64,000 bases of DNA, from the NCBI RefSeq assembly GCF_022699665.1, contig NZ_JALDNB010000003.1:124001-188000 (forward strand). Direction: 5' to 3'. The notes under the pieces were generated by a model that had not been told where the DNA came from, made no database searches, and worked only from the letters and a program-made list of their open reading frames with translations. Shown here piece by piece: positions 18,758-28,513 of the stretch; within the stretch, counting starts at the first letter, position 1, and each line of letters begins with the position of its first letter. Source of the stretch: Chryseobacterium aahli. Its GTDB lineage: Bacteria; Bacteroidota; Bacteroidia; Flavobacteriales; Weeksellaceae. The translations under genes were made by a program, and so were the position numbers.

Positions 18758-19642
18758 TTATTCCTCCCCCAAAACTCTCTCATAAATATTATGAATCAAT
18801 CCATCCGCAACAGAAATTTTCGGAACAAAAATCTTGTTGATATCTGCCCAATGCATCACGAAATTGTAGATTTTCAAAGCGTGAGCCAAAACATCGGCTC
18901 TGTCTTCTCTGAAACCGTATTTTGTCATTCTCTCCTCAACAGTCAGACTATTAAATTCTTTGTAAGCATTTTTTAAATAGGCAATTGACATAGGTTTGCC
19001 GTCTTTGGTTTTGCTCATCGAGAATACTTTATTGATGTTTCCGCCGGAACCGATGGCTACAATTTGTTTTTTGCTGCTGATGTTGGCTTTTATTTCTTCT
19101 TTCATTTCTTTCCAATTGTCTTCTGTCACGAGATTGTTGAGAAGACGAATCGTTCCGATGTTGAAAGATTTTTCGTAGACCATTTGATCGTTTTCGTAGA
19201 AGGTAAGCTCTGTAGAACCACCGCCAACATCTACATAAAGATAGGCGAAATCTTTGTCAAGACCTTCTGCAACGTGGTTTTCGTAAACCAAAGTCGCTTC
19301 TTCATCCCCAGAAATAATTTCGATGGAAAGATCAGCAAGATTTTTTACTTTTTCAATAATTTCCTTTCCATTTTCAGCATCACGCATTGCGCTCGTGGCG
19401 CAGGCTCTGTAATGTTCAACTTTATAAATTTTCATTAAATCACTGAAAATTTTCATCGAATCTAAGACCATTTTTTCTCTTTCAACCCCGATTTTTCCAA
19501 GGGTGAATACATCCATTCCTAATCGCAGAGGGATTCGCAGGAGATTTAATTTAATAAATTCAGGTTTTCCGTTTTGAATTTTTACCTCGTTGATTAAAAG
19601 TCGGGCTGCATTACTTCCTATGTCTATCGCTGCAATGATCAT
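18758..19642 (-). CDS. Exopolyphosphatase, Ppx/GppA family
   Basis: A 294-residue cytoplasmic phosphatase of the ASKHA fold, which removes phosphate from polyphosphate ends or from pppGpp. Motifs: the N-terminal AAIDIGSNAARLLI, the acidic phosphate-binding GDEEATLVYE (about 112) and YVDVGGGSTELT (about 133). It is the short form, lacking the C-terminal HD-like domain of E. coli Ppx, which is common in this phylum. The neighbouring ppk1 gene on the same strand points to polyphosphate turnover, although 277 bp separate the two. Confidence 0.9.
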   Translation of the reverse strand: MIIAAIDIGSNAARLLINEVKIQNGKPEFIKLNLLRIPLRLGMDVFTLGKIGVEREKMVLDSMKIFSDLMKIYKVEHYRACATSAMRDAENGKEIIEKVKNLADLSIEIISGDEEATLVYENHVAEGLDKDFAYLYVDVGGGSTELTFYENDQMVYEKSFNIGTIRLLNNLVTEDNWKEMKEEIKANISSKKQIVAIGSGGNINKVFSMSKTKDGKPMSIAYLKNAYKEFNSLTVEERMTKYGFREDRADVLAHALKIYNFVMHWADINKIFVPKISVADGLIHNIYERVLGEE

Positions 19643-19919
19643 TTTAGATTGTATTTTATTGAATTTCAGTTGTTTAATTTAAAATCGAATGTTTTTAAAA
19701 AACGAATGTACAAAAATTAATTCTTTATGTTAATTTCAGAGCTGATTTAATATTCATTCTTGAAAATTTTAAACCATTAAGAACATTGAAGGATTAAGAT
19801 TGATTTAGGATCAATAAAATTGATTTAAGTGTCCTGCTTAATAATTTTACCTTGGTAAAACTTAAAAAATCTGAAGCTTATTTATCCTTAAAGATTTAAT
19901 ATCCTTAATGTTTCAAAAT
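19643..19919. repeat. Intergenic imperfect inverted repeat between ppk1 and ppx
   Basis: Two arms of about 35 bases (19766-19800 and 19884-19919) are imperfect inverted copies, both built around ATTAAGGA-like blocks. A near-palindrome (TTTTACCTTGGTAAAA, 19845-19860) lies between them. The right arm abuts the ppk1 stop codon. No gene is visible in this gap. Confidence 0.45.
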
Positions 19920-21989
19920 CTATTTCCCAGTCTTTGCTTTCAGATATTTATATGTTTCAATTTGAGAGCGGCATTCTTTCTGGTCGTTGCTGATGTATTC
20001 GTTGCTCAGTTTTTTATCTAGAATTCTCGCTTTCACATTATCTCTTAATTGAATATCAAGAATATCTTTCAGCTCTTTTTTTAGATTTTTATCAGTAATT
20101 TTTGCGGCGGCTTCAATTCTGTAGTCTAGGTTTCTGTTCATCCAGTCGGCAGATGAAATATAGATGTCTTCAGCACCTTTGTTGTAGAAATACATTACTC
20201 TTGCATGCTCAAGATATTCGTCTACAATACTGATGGCTTTTATTTTTTCTTTAAAATCTTTCTGATTAATGGCACAATAAATTCCACGTACAATTATTTT
20301 AATCACTACACCGGCTTCTGCAGCTTCGTACATTTTTAAAATCAATCCACGATCACTTATAGAATTGGCTTTTACGATCATTTGTGCTTTTCTTCCCGCT
20401 TTTGCTTCTTCAATTTCTTTATCGATATGCTGCACAATTTTTTCACGCATAAATTGCGGACAGACCATTAGATTTTTGCAGGTTTTCAACACCGAAAGAT
20501 AATCTTCTTTCGGTTTTTTAAGAACGGTAAAAACTTTATTAATATCTGCCATAATGCCTCTGTCAGAAGTCATTATCAAGTGGTCACCATATATTCTTGC
20601 TGTTTTTTCGTTGAAATTTCCTGTGCTTACAAAACCATATTGTAACGTTTTGTTATGTACACGTTTTTTAATAATACACAGTTTAGCGTGAACCTTCTTA
20701 TCTGGAATTCCTATTAAAACTGTGATTCCTTCAGGTTCAAACATTTCTTTCCACATCAGATTCGATTCTTCATCAAATCTTGCCTGAAGCTCAAGCATTA
20801 CCGTCACTTCTTTACCGTTTCGAGCAGCGTAAATTAAAGCGTTGCTTATTTTTGAGTTGCTGGCTAAACGATAAGCGGTGATCTGGATAGATTTTACATC
20901 AGGATCCATTGCAGCTTCACGTAGCAAATCGATTACTGGTGTGTAAGTGTGATAAGGAAAACTTAATAAGACATCTTGTTTCAAAATTACATCGGTTACT
21001 CTTTCACCGTGCTCAAAAGCCTGATGCGTAAATGAAGTTCTTTCAACAGGTTTTTTATAATATTCAAAAACATCCGGGAAATCCATAAAGTGTTTGAAAT
21101 TATGAATCTTTCCACCGGGGATGATGCTGTCTTTCTTGCTTAAATTTAATTTTCGGATGAGCAGTTCGAGCAAAGCCTTATCCATATCTTTATCGAAAAC
21201 AAAACGGGTAGGTTTTCCTTTTCGTCTGTTTTTAAGACCTTTTTCTATTTTCTCGGCAAAATTGGTTTTGATGTCATTATCGATGTCCATTTCTGCATCT
21301 TTTGTGACTTTAAAAGAATTGGCAGAAAACTCGTCATATCCGAAATAGGAAAAAATGTGTGGCAAGTTAAATGTAATGACATCTTCTAAAAGCATGACAT
21401 TTTTTTCTTCTAAATCTTCCGTAGGCAAAAGGACAAATCTTCCCACAAAACGGGATGGAATCTCAATAATTGCATAATTGCTGTGATATTGCCAGTCTTT
21501 TTTCCTCATCGCCACACCCAGATACAAACTTTTGTCTCTATAGTAAGGCATCGGCGTATTTTCGTGAAGAAGAATAGGAATAACATTAGATTCTACCACT
21601 TCATCAAAATATTGTCTTACAAATTCTTTCTGTCTGGCCGTAAGGTTTTTTGAAGTTTTAATGAAAACTTTCTGGTCTGCCATTTCAACCTGAATTTTTT
21701 TCCAGGTTTTGTCGAAATCTGCCTGTTGGGTGATGACAATTTCGTTAATCCTCTGAAGAATTTTTGATGGCGGCTGATAGAAAGATTCGGCAATTACTTT
21801 TTCCTTAAAATCCATGGCACGCTTAAGACCGGCTACACGCACTCTGAAAAATTCATCTAAATTGTTGGAAAAAATCCCAAGAAACCTGATTCTAAGATGC
21901 AAAGGCACATTTTCGTCCATTGCTTCCTGTAAAACTCTTTCATTAAACGCCAACCAGGTAATATCTCTGGGATTAAAATGTACAGACAT
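19920..21989 (-). CDS. ppk1: Polyphosphate kinase 1
   Basis: A 689-residue cytoplasmic or membrane-associated kinase that reversibly adds the gamma-phosphate of ATP to polyphosphate. The four-domain family layout is intact: N domain (from FNPRDITWLAFNERVLQEA), head domain, and two phospholipase-D-like catalytic halves. The autophosphorylated His is in KVHAKLCII (about residue 430), and a basic second half contains SADWMNRNLDYR (about 610). Length matches the family. It is upstream of ppx on the same strand. Confidence 0.95.
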   Translation of the reverse strand: MSVHFNPRDITWLAFNERVLQEAMDENVPLHLRIRFLGIFSNNLDEFFRVRVAGLKRAMDFKEKVIAESFYQPPSKILQRINEIVITQQADFDKTWKKIQVEMADQKVFIKTSKNLTARQKEFVRQYFDEVVESNVIPILLHENTPMPYYRDKSLYLGVAMRKKDWQYHSNYAIIEIPSRFVGRFVLLPTEDLEEKNVMLLEDVITFNLPHIFSYFGYDEFSANSFKVTKDAEMDIDNDIKTNFAEKIEKGLKNRRKGKPTRFVFDKDMDKALLELLIRKLNLSKKDSIIPGGKIHNFKHFMDFPDVFEYYKKPVERTSFTHQAFEHGERVTDVILKQDVLLSFPYHTYTPVIDLLREAAMDPDVKSIQITAYRLASNSKISNALIYAARNGKEVTVMLELQARFDEESNLMWKEMFEPEGITVLIGIPDKKVHAKLCIIKKRVHNKTLQYGFVSTGNFNEKTARIYGDHLIMTSDRGIMADINKVFTVLKKPKEDYLSVLKTCKNLMVCPQFMREKIVQHIDKEIEEAKAGRKAQMIVKANSISDRGLILKMYEAAEAGVVIKIIVRGIYCAINQKDFKEKIKAISIVDEYLEHARVMYFYNKGAEDIYISSADWMNRNLDYRIEAAAKITDKNLKKELKDILDIQLRDNVKARILDKKLSNEYISNDQKECRSQIETYKYLKAKTGK

Positions 21990-22458
21990 AGGTATTAGTA
22001 AAATTTATCAAAAATAATAATAAAACTCATGTTTTATCTGATTCTAAAGTTAATTCTTAATTAAATTTTTAGTTGAAGAAAAAGTCATTAAAACAGTGAA
22101 ATTATTTTTTAGACACATAATTCACATTAGATTACAGAAAATGTTTGAAAGCAACAGAAGACTTCGGCAGGCTCAGCCTGACACCGGCGATGATTAAAAA
22201 AATCTAAATAATGTCATCTGAGCTTATTGAAGGATTTTGTAAACTTTTTAATAATAAGCTTTTTAAAAATCTTTGTCATTTTTGAGGTGAAAAAACAAGT
22301 TGATTACTGTCATCTTAGAACATATTATGTTTAAAATTTGTCTCGGTTTTTATTTAAAAATAATTGAAACTGTCAATTTGTCACAAAAATTCTAATGGTA
22401 CAGATATTGAGAAAGTGAGAGTGTAATTAAACTTTAAAATTAGAAAAATATAAATATT
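21990..22458. other. 469-bp intergenic region with inverted repeat elements
   Basis: The gap between divergent ppk1 and dnaK contains no convincing gene. It holds an inverted pair of a repeat also found near 52.9 kb: CTTCGGCAGGCTCAGCCTG (from 22162) and, in the opposite sense, TGTCATCTGAGCTTATTGAA (from 22212). The dnaK promoter should lie in the last 100 bp, but I see no perfect TAnnTTTG box there and no heat-shock CIRCE element. Confidence 0.5.
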
Positions 22459-24345
22459 ATGAGTAAAATAATCGGAATTGACTTAGGTACTACCAACTCT
22501 TGCGTTGCAGTAATGGAAGGTAAAGATGCTGTAGTTATCCCTAATGCAGAAGGAAAAAGAACAACGCCTTCTATTGTAGCGTTTACAGAAGATGGTGAAA
22601 GAAAAGTGGGTGATCCTGCAAAAAGACAGGCTGTAACAAACCCTACAAAAACTGTATATTCTATCAAAAGATTCATCGGGACACATTTCAAAGATGATGC
22701 TTCTGAAGTTTCAAGAGTACCTTACGCAGTTGTAAGCGGCCCAAATGATACTGTAAAAGTAAAAATCGACGACAGAGAATATACACCACAGGAAATTTCT
22801 GCAATGATTCTTCAGAAAATGAAGAAAACTGCTGAAGATTATCTTGGACAGGAAGTAACAAGAGCGGTAATTACTGTTCCGGCTTACTTTAACGATGCTC
22901 AGAGACAAGCTACTAAAGAAGCTGGTGAAATCGCAGGTCTTAAAGTAGAAAGAATCATCAATGAGCCTACAGCAGCAGCTTTGGCTTATGGTATGGACAA
23001 GTCTCACAAAGATCAAAAAATTGCAGTTTACGATTTAGGAGGTGGTACTTTTGACGTTTCTATTCTTGATTTAGGAGACGGCGTTTTCGAAGTATTGTCT
23101 ACAAATGGTGATACACACTTAGGAGGTGATGACTTTGATGATGTAATTATCAATTGGATGGCAGACGAATTCAAAGCTGAAGAAGGTGTTGACTTAAAAT
23201 CTGATGCAATCGCATTACAAAGATTGAAAGAAGCAGCTGAAAAAGCAAAAATCGAATTGTCTTCTTCTCCTCAAACTGAAATCAACCTTCCTTATATCAC
23301 AGCTACAGCTACGGGTCCTAAACACTTAGTGAAGCCTTTGACTAAAGCTAAATTTGAGCAATTATCTGCTGACTTGGTAAGACGTTCTATGGAGCCTTGT
23401 AAAAAAGCGCTTTCTGATGCAGGTCTTTCTATCTCAGATATCGACGAAGTAATCTTGGTTGGTGGTTCTACAAGAATCCCAATCATTCAGGAAGAAGTTG
23501 AAAAATTCTTCGGTAAAAAACCTTCAAAAGGTGTTAACCCAGATGAGGTTGTAGCAATTGGTGCAGCTATTCAAGGTGGAGTTTTAACTGGAGATGTGAC
23601 AGACGTACTTTTATTAGACGTTACGCCACTTTCTTTAGGTATCGAAACTATGGGTTCTGTTTTCACTAAATTAATTGATGCAAACACTACAATTCCAACT
23701 AAAAAATCTGAAGTATTCTCTACAGCTTCTGATAACCAGCCGGCTGTAAGCATCAGAGTAGGACAAGGTGAAAGACCAATGTTCAACGATAACAAAGAAA
23801 TCGGTAGATTTGACTTGACAGATATTCCACCAGCACAAAGAGGAGTTCCTCAAATCGAAGTAACTTTCGATATCGATGCAAACGGAATCTTGAGCGTTTC
23901 TGCTAAAGATAAAGGAACCGGTAAAGAGCAGTCTATTAAAATTCAGGCATCTTCTGGTCTTTCTGACGAGGAAATCGAAAGAATGAAAAAAGAAGCTCAG
24001 GAAAACTCTGCAGCAGATAACAAGAGAAAAGAAGAAGTTGAAATCTTCAACAAAGCTGATGGATTGATCTTCCAGACTGAAAAGCAATTGAAAGAATTTG
24101 GTGATAAATTGTCTGCAGACAAAAAAGCAGCGATCGAAACTGCTCACACAGAATTGAAAACCGCTTTCGAAGCTAAAAATGGTGACGATGTAAAAGCTAA
24201 AACCGAAGCTCTAGATGCAGCTTGGATGGCAGCTTCAGAAGAAATGTATGCACAAGGTCAAGGCGCTGAAGCAGGAGCACAAGATCAAGGTCAGGCAAAC
24301 GGAGCAGAAGATGTTCAGGATGCAGATTTTGAAGAAGTTAAATAA
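22459..24345 (+). CDS. dnaK: Chaperone DnaK (Hsp70)
   Basis: A 628-residue cytosolic chaperone that binds unfolded peptides in an ATP-driven cycle with DnaJ and GrpE. The ATPase domain (1-380) has [17 protein letters not shown] and [14 protein letters not shown]. The linker [16 protein letters not shown] (about 383-398) is intact. The substrate domain follows, and a Gln/Ala/Gly-rich tail ends in EEVK. The length is normal. It is monocistronic here: neither dnaJ nor grpE is adjacent, and a strong terminator follows. Confidence 0.98.
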   Translation: MSKIIGIDLGTTNSCVAVMEGKDAVVIPNAEGKRTTPSIVAFTEDGERKVGDPAKRQAVTNPTKTVYSIKRFIGTHFKDDASEVSRVPYAVVSGPNDTVKVKIDDREYTPQEISAMILQKMKKTAEDYLGQEVTRAVITVPAYFNDAQRQATKEAGEIAGLKVERIINEPTAAALAYGMDKSHKDQKIAVYDLGGGTFDVSILDLGDGVFEVLSTNGDTHLGGDDFDDVIINWMADEFKAEEGVDLKSDAIALQRLKEAAEKAKIELSSSPQTEINLPYITATATGPKHLVKPLTKAKFEQLSADLVRRSMEPCKKALSDAGLSISDIDEVILVGGSTRIPIIQEEVEKFFGKKPSKGVNPDEVVAIGAAIQGGVLTGDVTDVLLLDVTPLSLGIETMGSVFTKLIDANTTIPTKKSEVFSTASDNQPAVSIRVGQGERPMFNDNKEIGRFDLTDIPPAQRGVPQIEVTFDIDANGILSVSAKDKGTGKEQSIKIQASSGLSDEEIERMKKEAQENSAADNKRKEEVEIFNKADGLIFQTEKQLKEFGDKLSADKKAAIETAHTELKTAFEAKNGDDVKAKTEALDAAWMAASEEMYAQGQGAEAGAQDQGQANGAEDVQDADFEEVK

Positions 24346-24370
24346 GACTCAGCGAGTCAAGCAATAATAG

Positions 24371-24402
24371 AATCCCCGAGCTTAAGAGCTTGGGGATTTT
24401 TT
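24371..24402 (+). terminator. Rho-independent terminator after dnaK
   Basis: AATCCCCGAGCT and AGCTTGGGGATT pair around a TAAG loop (one mismatch) and are followed by a T run. Confidence 0.9.
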
Positions 24403-24437
24403 GTTATTTTGTAGAGTATTAAAAAAATATATTTTCT

Positions 24438-25250
24438 ATGATGAAGAATCTATTGAATAAAAACCTGATTTATTTAGGATTGTTTTTTGTTGGTGTTATA
24501 TTGCTTATAGTTTTTTTCACTAAAATTAAAAAAACTGATGAAGATGTTCATCAAAGTAAATTTGAGGAGACGAAAAAATATATAAAAGGTTCGATAGCAA
24601 ATGTAAATACAAGTCAAGTATATATTTTAGAGCCAACTCCTGAATATTCTATAAAAAAACCACTTATTCTTAAAGTTGTTGATGTCAAAACAGATACAAT
24701 AAAGATGATGAGGTTTTCGAAAGATAAATTCATAAATCTTAATCCTTACTTATCTGTAAAGGAATTACTTAAAGAAGAAAATAATGGAAGGACTGTTTCA
24801 CTTTCCAAGCAAGATTTAATAAAAGCGATAAGAAATACAGACGAAGTTGTTGCATCTCCAAAATCTGATTTTCTTTTTGAAGGGGCAAAGTATTGGATTT
24901 CGACTGTTTATAATATGGGAAGCCCATTCTTTGAAGTAAGAAAGTTTCGGAAAGATTTATATAGTGGAAAGGATGGTGGTTTTGTTATAATAAATTATGG
25001 AGGAAGCGGTAAAATTTTATCAATAAAACCTATTGAAAATGAAGTGAGGATAATTACCCAGTTTCCCAAAAAAATATCATATTTTGATAATAATGGAATT
25101 CAAAATGCTTTTATAAAAGTTGAAGCAGAAAATCTTTATTATGATAAATATTACAATTTTAATATGGAAGTTTTAGATTCACTTAATCATAAACTTTTAT
25201 TCAAAATTCGTTTGAAGTCAAATGATAACTATATTTATCAATTTAAATAA
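24438..25250 (+). CDS. Hypothetical membrane-anchored protein
   Basis: A 270-residue protein I do not recognise. Tandem ATGs at 24438 and 24441 are both possible starts. One hydrophobic segment (about 13-29, IYLGLFFVGVILLIVFF) would anchor it with the rest in the periplasm. The soluble part is Lys-rich with beta-strand patterns (about 50-90 and 180-265) and no catalytic motif. It has its own terminator at 25290. The DNA is markedly AT-rich compared with dnaK. Confidence 0.65.
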   Translation: MMKNLLNKNLIYLGLFFVGVILLIVFFTKIKKTDEDVHQSKFEETKKYIKGSIANVNTSQVYILEPTPEYSIKKPLILKVVDVKTDTIKMMRFSKDKFINLNPYLSVKELLKEENNGRTVSLSKQDLIKAIRNTDEVVASPKSDFLFEGAKYWISTVYNMGSPFFEVRKFRKDLYSGKDGGFVIINYGGSGKILSIKPIENEVRIITQFPKKISYFDNNGIQNAFIKVEAENLYYDKYYNFNMEVLDSLNHKLLFKIRLKSNDNYIYQFK

Positions 25251-25583
25251 AGAATAGAATATCAATTATCAACCAATTATTAATAAATGAATCCCCATGC
25301 GAAAGTTTGGGGATTATTTTTTGTTTACAAATGAAGCATTTCAGACTCCTTTTGCGATTTACATATATTAATGAATTGTTAAGTATTTTATAATGAGTTG
25401 TTTATTGTTTATTCTTTCCACTGAAATCTGAGCAGGTAACTGCAGGATAGCAGAAATTTATGATAACTATACTTTTAAGAAAATTAAAACATGAGAAATA
25501 TCATGTCTTTAGGATTTAACCTTTCTTAAGTTTTAATTTAAATACAAGCATCAAGTAAATAATCAATAATCACCAATCTTAGA
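25251..25583. other. 333-bp intergenic region before susC
   Basis: It contains the terminator at 25290-25320 and, further on, AT-rich leader sequence for the SusC/SusD operon. No ORF, riboswitch-like fold or exact TAnnTTTG box was recognised. No sigma/anti-sigma gene pair lies upstream, as is often seen for such operons. Confidence 0.4.
25290..25320 (+). terminator. Rho-independent terminator
   Basis: AATCCCCA and TGGGGATT form an 8-bp stem with a 10-nt loop, followed by ATTTTTTG. It closes the preceding hypothetical gene. Confidence 0.75.
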
Positions 25584-28502
25584 ATGAAGAAATCTATAGT
25601 AACTCTGGGTATTTTATTAAGTACCACAAGTTTTATCTTCGCACAGGAAAAACAACCGACCGGTACGACCAAGAATCAAGATACGATACAATCCAATAAT
25701 AAAACTAAGGATATCGAAGAAGTAGTTATCATTGCCTACGGTACCCAAAAAAGAGGAGAAGTTACCGGTTCTGTGGGTAGAGTAAGTGCTGAAAGCTTTA
25801 AAGATCGTCCAATTTCGAGAGTCGACCAGGCATTAACTGGTCAGATTGCAGGGGTTAAGACGCGTGCTACTTCAGGAAAACCTGGCGAACCATTAGAAAT
25901 CAGAGTTCGTGGTACCGCTTCAATTTCTGCAAGTAATTCACCTGTTTATGTTGTTGATGGGATGGTTGTAGACGATATGGCAAACGTTTCTCCTGATGAT
26001 GTGCAATCGATTGAAGTATTAAAAGATGCTGCTTCTACAGCAATGTACGGCTCTCGTGGTTCAAATGGTGTAGTGATCGTCACAACAAAAAAAGGAACGA
26101 CAGGAAAACCATCATTCACTTTCTCACAGTATTATGGTGTACAAACTATCGAAAAAAAGCTGGATATTATGACCAGCTCAGAATGGATAGATTATGCAAC
26201 TGAATCGATCAACAAAAGGTGGGTTGCATTAGCGCCGGGTAATTCAGCATCAGATAGTTACGAAGTAAGGGCTAAGTATTTTAACTTAGCAAATACGACC
26301 AACTACAATTTGGCTAATGTTCAATATATGATTGATCCTCGATGGGGGACCAATCAGGTCGCTAATATCGATTGGCAGGATGCGTTTTACCGTCCGGCAT
26401 CCATTCAAAATTATCAATTGGGAGTGCGAGGTGGAAATAAGAATGTGAAATATGCTATTTCAGCTGCGTATTTCGATCAGGAAGGTTTGGCGCTCAATAC
26501 CGGATTCAACAGGTTTAATTTAAGCGCTGTGGTTGATGTCAATATTTCAGATAAGTGGAAAGCTGGAATTGCATTGAGACCAAGTTATTCTCAAAGTTAC
26601 GGAGCAGCAGTAGACGGAAAAGACAATGAAGCGCACAAAATGCTCTCGATGGTTCCTGTGGCAGAATTGTCGGCAGGTCTTTATACAAATTTCTGGAAAA
26701 ACGACCGATACCGATGGGCAAGTTCTTCACAGAGTCCGATTGGGGCACTAGAAAACACGACCAATAATACCAATGAATTCAGGTTACTATCCAGTTTATA
26801 TATGTCTTATGATATTTTGCCAAGTTTAAACTTAAAAATTTCAGGAGGGGCAACCAATAACTTTAATCTGAATAACGGATATACACCAACTTTTAACTTA
26901 GTGACCAATATTCCGGGGCAGGTAAGCATCGCCAGCCGTAGAACGGTGAATTATAACCGCTATTTAGGAGAAGCTTTATTATCATATAAAAAAACTTTCG
27001 GAGATCACAGTGTTAATGCAATTGCAGGTTATAGTGCTGAAAATTACAGAACAACAAGTCAATATAACCGGAACAGAGGATTTCCTAATGATGATCTAAA
27101 GACCTTTAACTTCACACAATCTGCATCTGTACTTAACTCAGAATATACCGCTTCAGAATGGATGTTGGTTTCTATGTTTGGTCGTGTGAACTATGATTAC
27201 AAAAAGAAATACATGTTGTCTGCCAGTATTCGTAGAGATGGATCTTCGAGATTTGGGTGGAATAATCTTTGGGGAACATTTGCAGCATTCGGAGGTGCTT
27301 GGAAAATAGATGAGGAAGAATTTTTAAAGGATTCAAGCTGGTTAAGCAATCTAAAACTTAGATACAGCTGGGGTGAGAACGGAAATAATTCTATTGGCGA
27401 CTACAGAGCATTTGGAACACTTGCAGGCGGAAATTACTCATTTGGCGGAAATCTTTCAAATGGTTTGATTCCAAATACAATTCCCAATCCAGATTTAACT
27501 TGGGAAAAAACAAGATCTTCAGATTTTGGTTTTGAATTAGGATTATTCAACAGAATTGATTTTACAGCCGATTATTATATCAAAAAAACCAATGACCTTC
27601 TTTTGCAACAGCCAATACCATACGTTACAGGGTATAACATCATGTGGAAAAACGTAGGTTCAGTGCAGAACAAAGGTTTGGAATTAGATTTAACGACAAA
27701 AAATTTAACAGGAGCTTTCAAGTGGAATACATCTGCTAATATCGCATTTAATAATAATAAAGTATTGCAGTTAGGAACTGATAATGCACCTATTTATACA
27801 GGTTTTAGTAACAGTACCAATATTATTCAGGTAGGAGAAGAGCTTAATTCATTTTACTTGTATGAAGCAATAGGCGTGCTTTCTAGCGCAGATATTGCCA
27901 ATGCAGGTATTGCTAAAACCAATGGCGCAATCGCTGGTGATACAAAATACAGAGATGCAAACGGTGACGGAATTATCAATGAAAACGACCGTCATATTAT
28001 CGGAAGTCCAACTCCTGATTATTACTGGGGTTTTACCAACACTTTTTCTTACAAAGGATTTGATCTTTCTGTATTTTTCCAGGGACAAAAAGGTGGGTAC
28101 AGCTATGCTTTGCTAGGTCGCGCAATTGACCGTCCAGGAATGGGTACTACAACCAATGTGATGGGGAATTGGGCAAACCGCTGGCGTTCTGATGCAGAAC
28201 CAGGAGATGGAAGAACTCCAAGATTAGATGGTACAACAGGGAGTTTGCTAGATACAAGATGGCTGTACGATGCAACTTATATTCAGCTTAAAAATATTAC
28301 TTTAGGATATAATTTTGAGCAGGATTTAGTGAATAAATTAAAAATTTCTAACCTTAGAGTGTATGTCAGCTTAGAAAACGTCTGGAGAAAAGACAACTAT
28401 TATGGTGGCTACAACCCAGAATCTGTACAGTCAGACGGTACCGATTACGGAGCATATCCGAATGCGAAAGTGTATATGATGGGCTTAAACTTTAACTTCT
28501 AA
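25584..28502 (+). CDS. SusC/RagA-type TonB-dependent outer membrane transporter
   Basis: A 972-residue outer-membrane import channel. A signal peptide (IVTLGILLSTTSFIFAQ) and a short linker lead straight to the TonB box/plug start (IEEVVIIAYGTQKRGEVTGS, about 45-64). The plug has the SusC signatures PVYVVDGMVVDD and SIEVLKDAASTAMYGSRGSNG (about 125-160), and the 22-strand barrel runs to the C-terminal Phe. The ~90-residue carboxypeptidase-D-like domain that usually precedes the TonB box in SusC proteins is absent. The susD gene follows 11 bp downstream. The substrate is unknown: no glycosidase, peptidase or regulator gene is linked. Confidence 0.95.
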   Translation: MKKSIVTLGILLSTTSFIFAQEKQPTGTTKNQDTIQSNNKTKDIEEVVIIAYGTQKRGEVTGSVGRVSAESFKDRPISRVDQALTGQIAGVKTRATSGKPGEPLEIRVRGTASISASNSPVYVVDGMVVDDMANVSPDDVQSIEVLKDAASTAMYGSRGSNGVVIVTTKKGTTGKPSFTFSQYYGVQTIEKKLDIMTSSEWIDYATESINKRWVALAPGNSASDSYEVRAKYFNLANTTNYNLANVQYMIDPRWGTNQVANIDWQDAFYRPASIQNYQLGVRGGNKNVKYAISAAYFDQEGLALNTGFNRFNLSAVVDVNISDKWKAGIALRPSYSQSYGAAVDGKDNEAHKMLSMVPVAELSAGLYTNFWKNDRYRWASSSQSPIGALENTTNNTNEFRLLSSLYMSYDILPSLNLKISGGATNNFNLNNGYTPTFNLVTNIPGQVSIASRRTVNYNRYLGEALLSYKKTFGDHSVNAIAGYSAENYRTTSQYNRNRGFPNDDLKTFNFTQSASVLNSEYTASEWMLVSMFGRVNYDYKKKYMLSASIRRDGSSRFGWNNLWGTFAAFGGAWKIDEEEFLKDSSWLSNLKLRYSWGENGNNSIGDYRAFGTLAGGNYSFGGNLSNGLIPNTIPNPDLTWEKTRSSDFGFELGLFNRIDFTADYYIKKTNDLLLQQPIPYVTGYNIMWKNVGSVQNKGLELDLTTKNLTGAFKWNTSANIAFNNNKVLQLGTDNAPIYTGFSNSTNIIQVGEELNSFYLYEAIGVLSSADIANAGIAKTNGAIAGDTKYRDANGDGIINENDRHIIGSPTPDYYWGFTNTFSYKGFDLSVFFQGQKGGYSYALLGRAIDRPGMGTTTNVMGNWANRWRSDAEPGDGRTPRLDGTTGSLLDTRWLYDATYIQLKNITLGYNFEQDLVNKLKISNLRVYVSLENVWRKDNYYGGYNPESVQSDGTDYGAYPNAKVYMMGLNFNF

Positions 28503-28513
28503 ATTTTAAAAAA

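Noticed and set aside
23671-24147. Long antisense frame inside dnaK
   Set aside because: It mirrors the codon pattern of a highly expressed gene; the translation is Phe/Ser/Cys-rich and resembles no protein.
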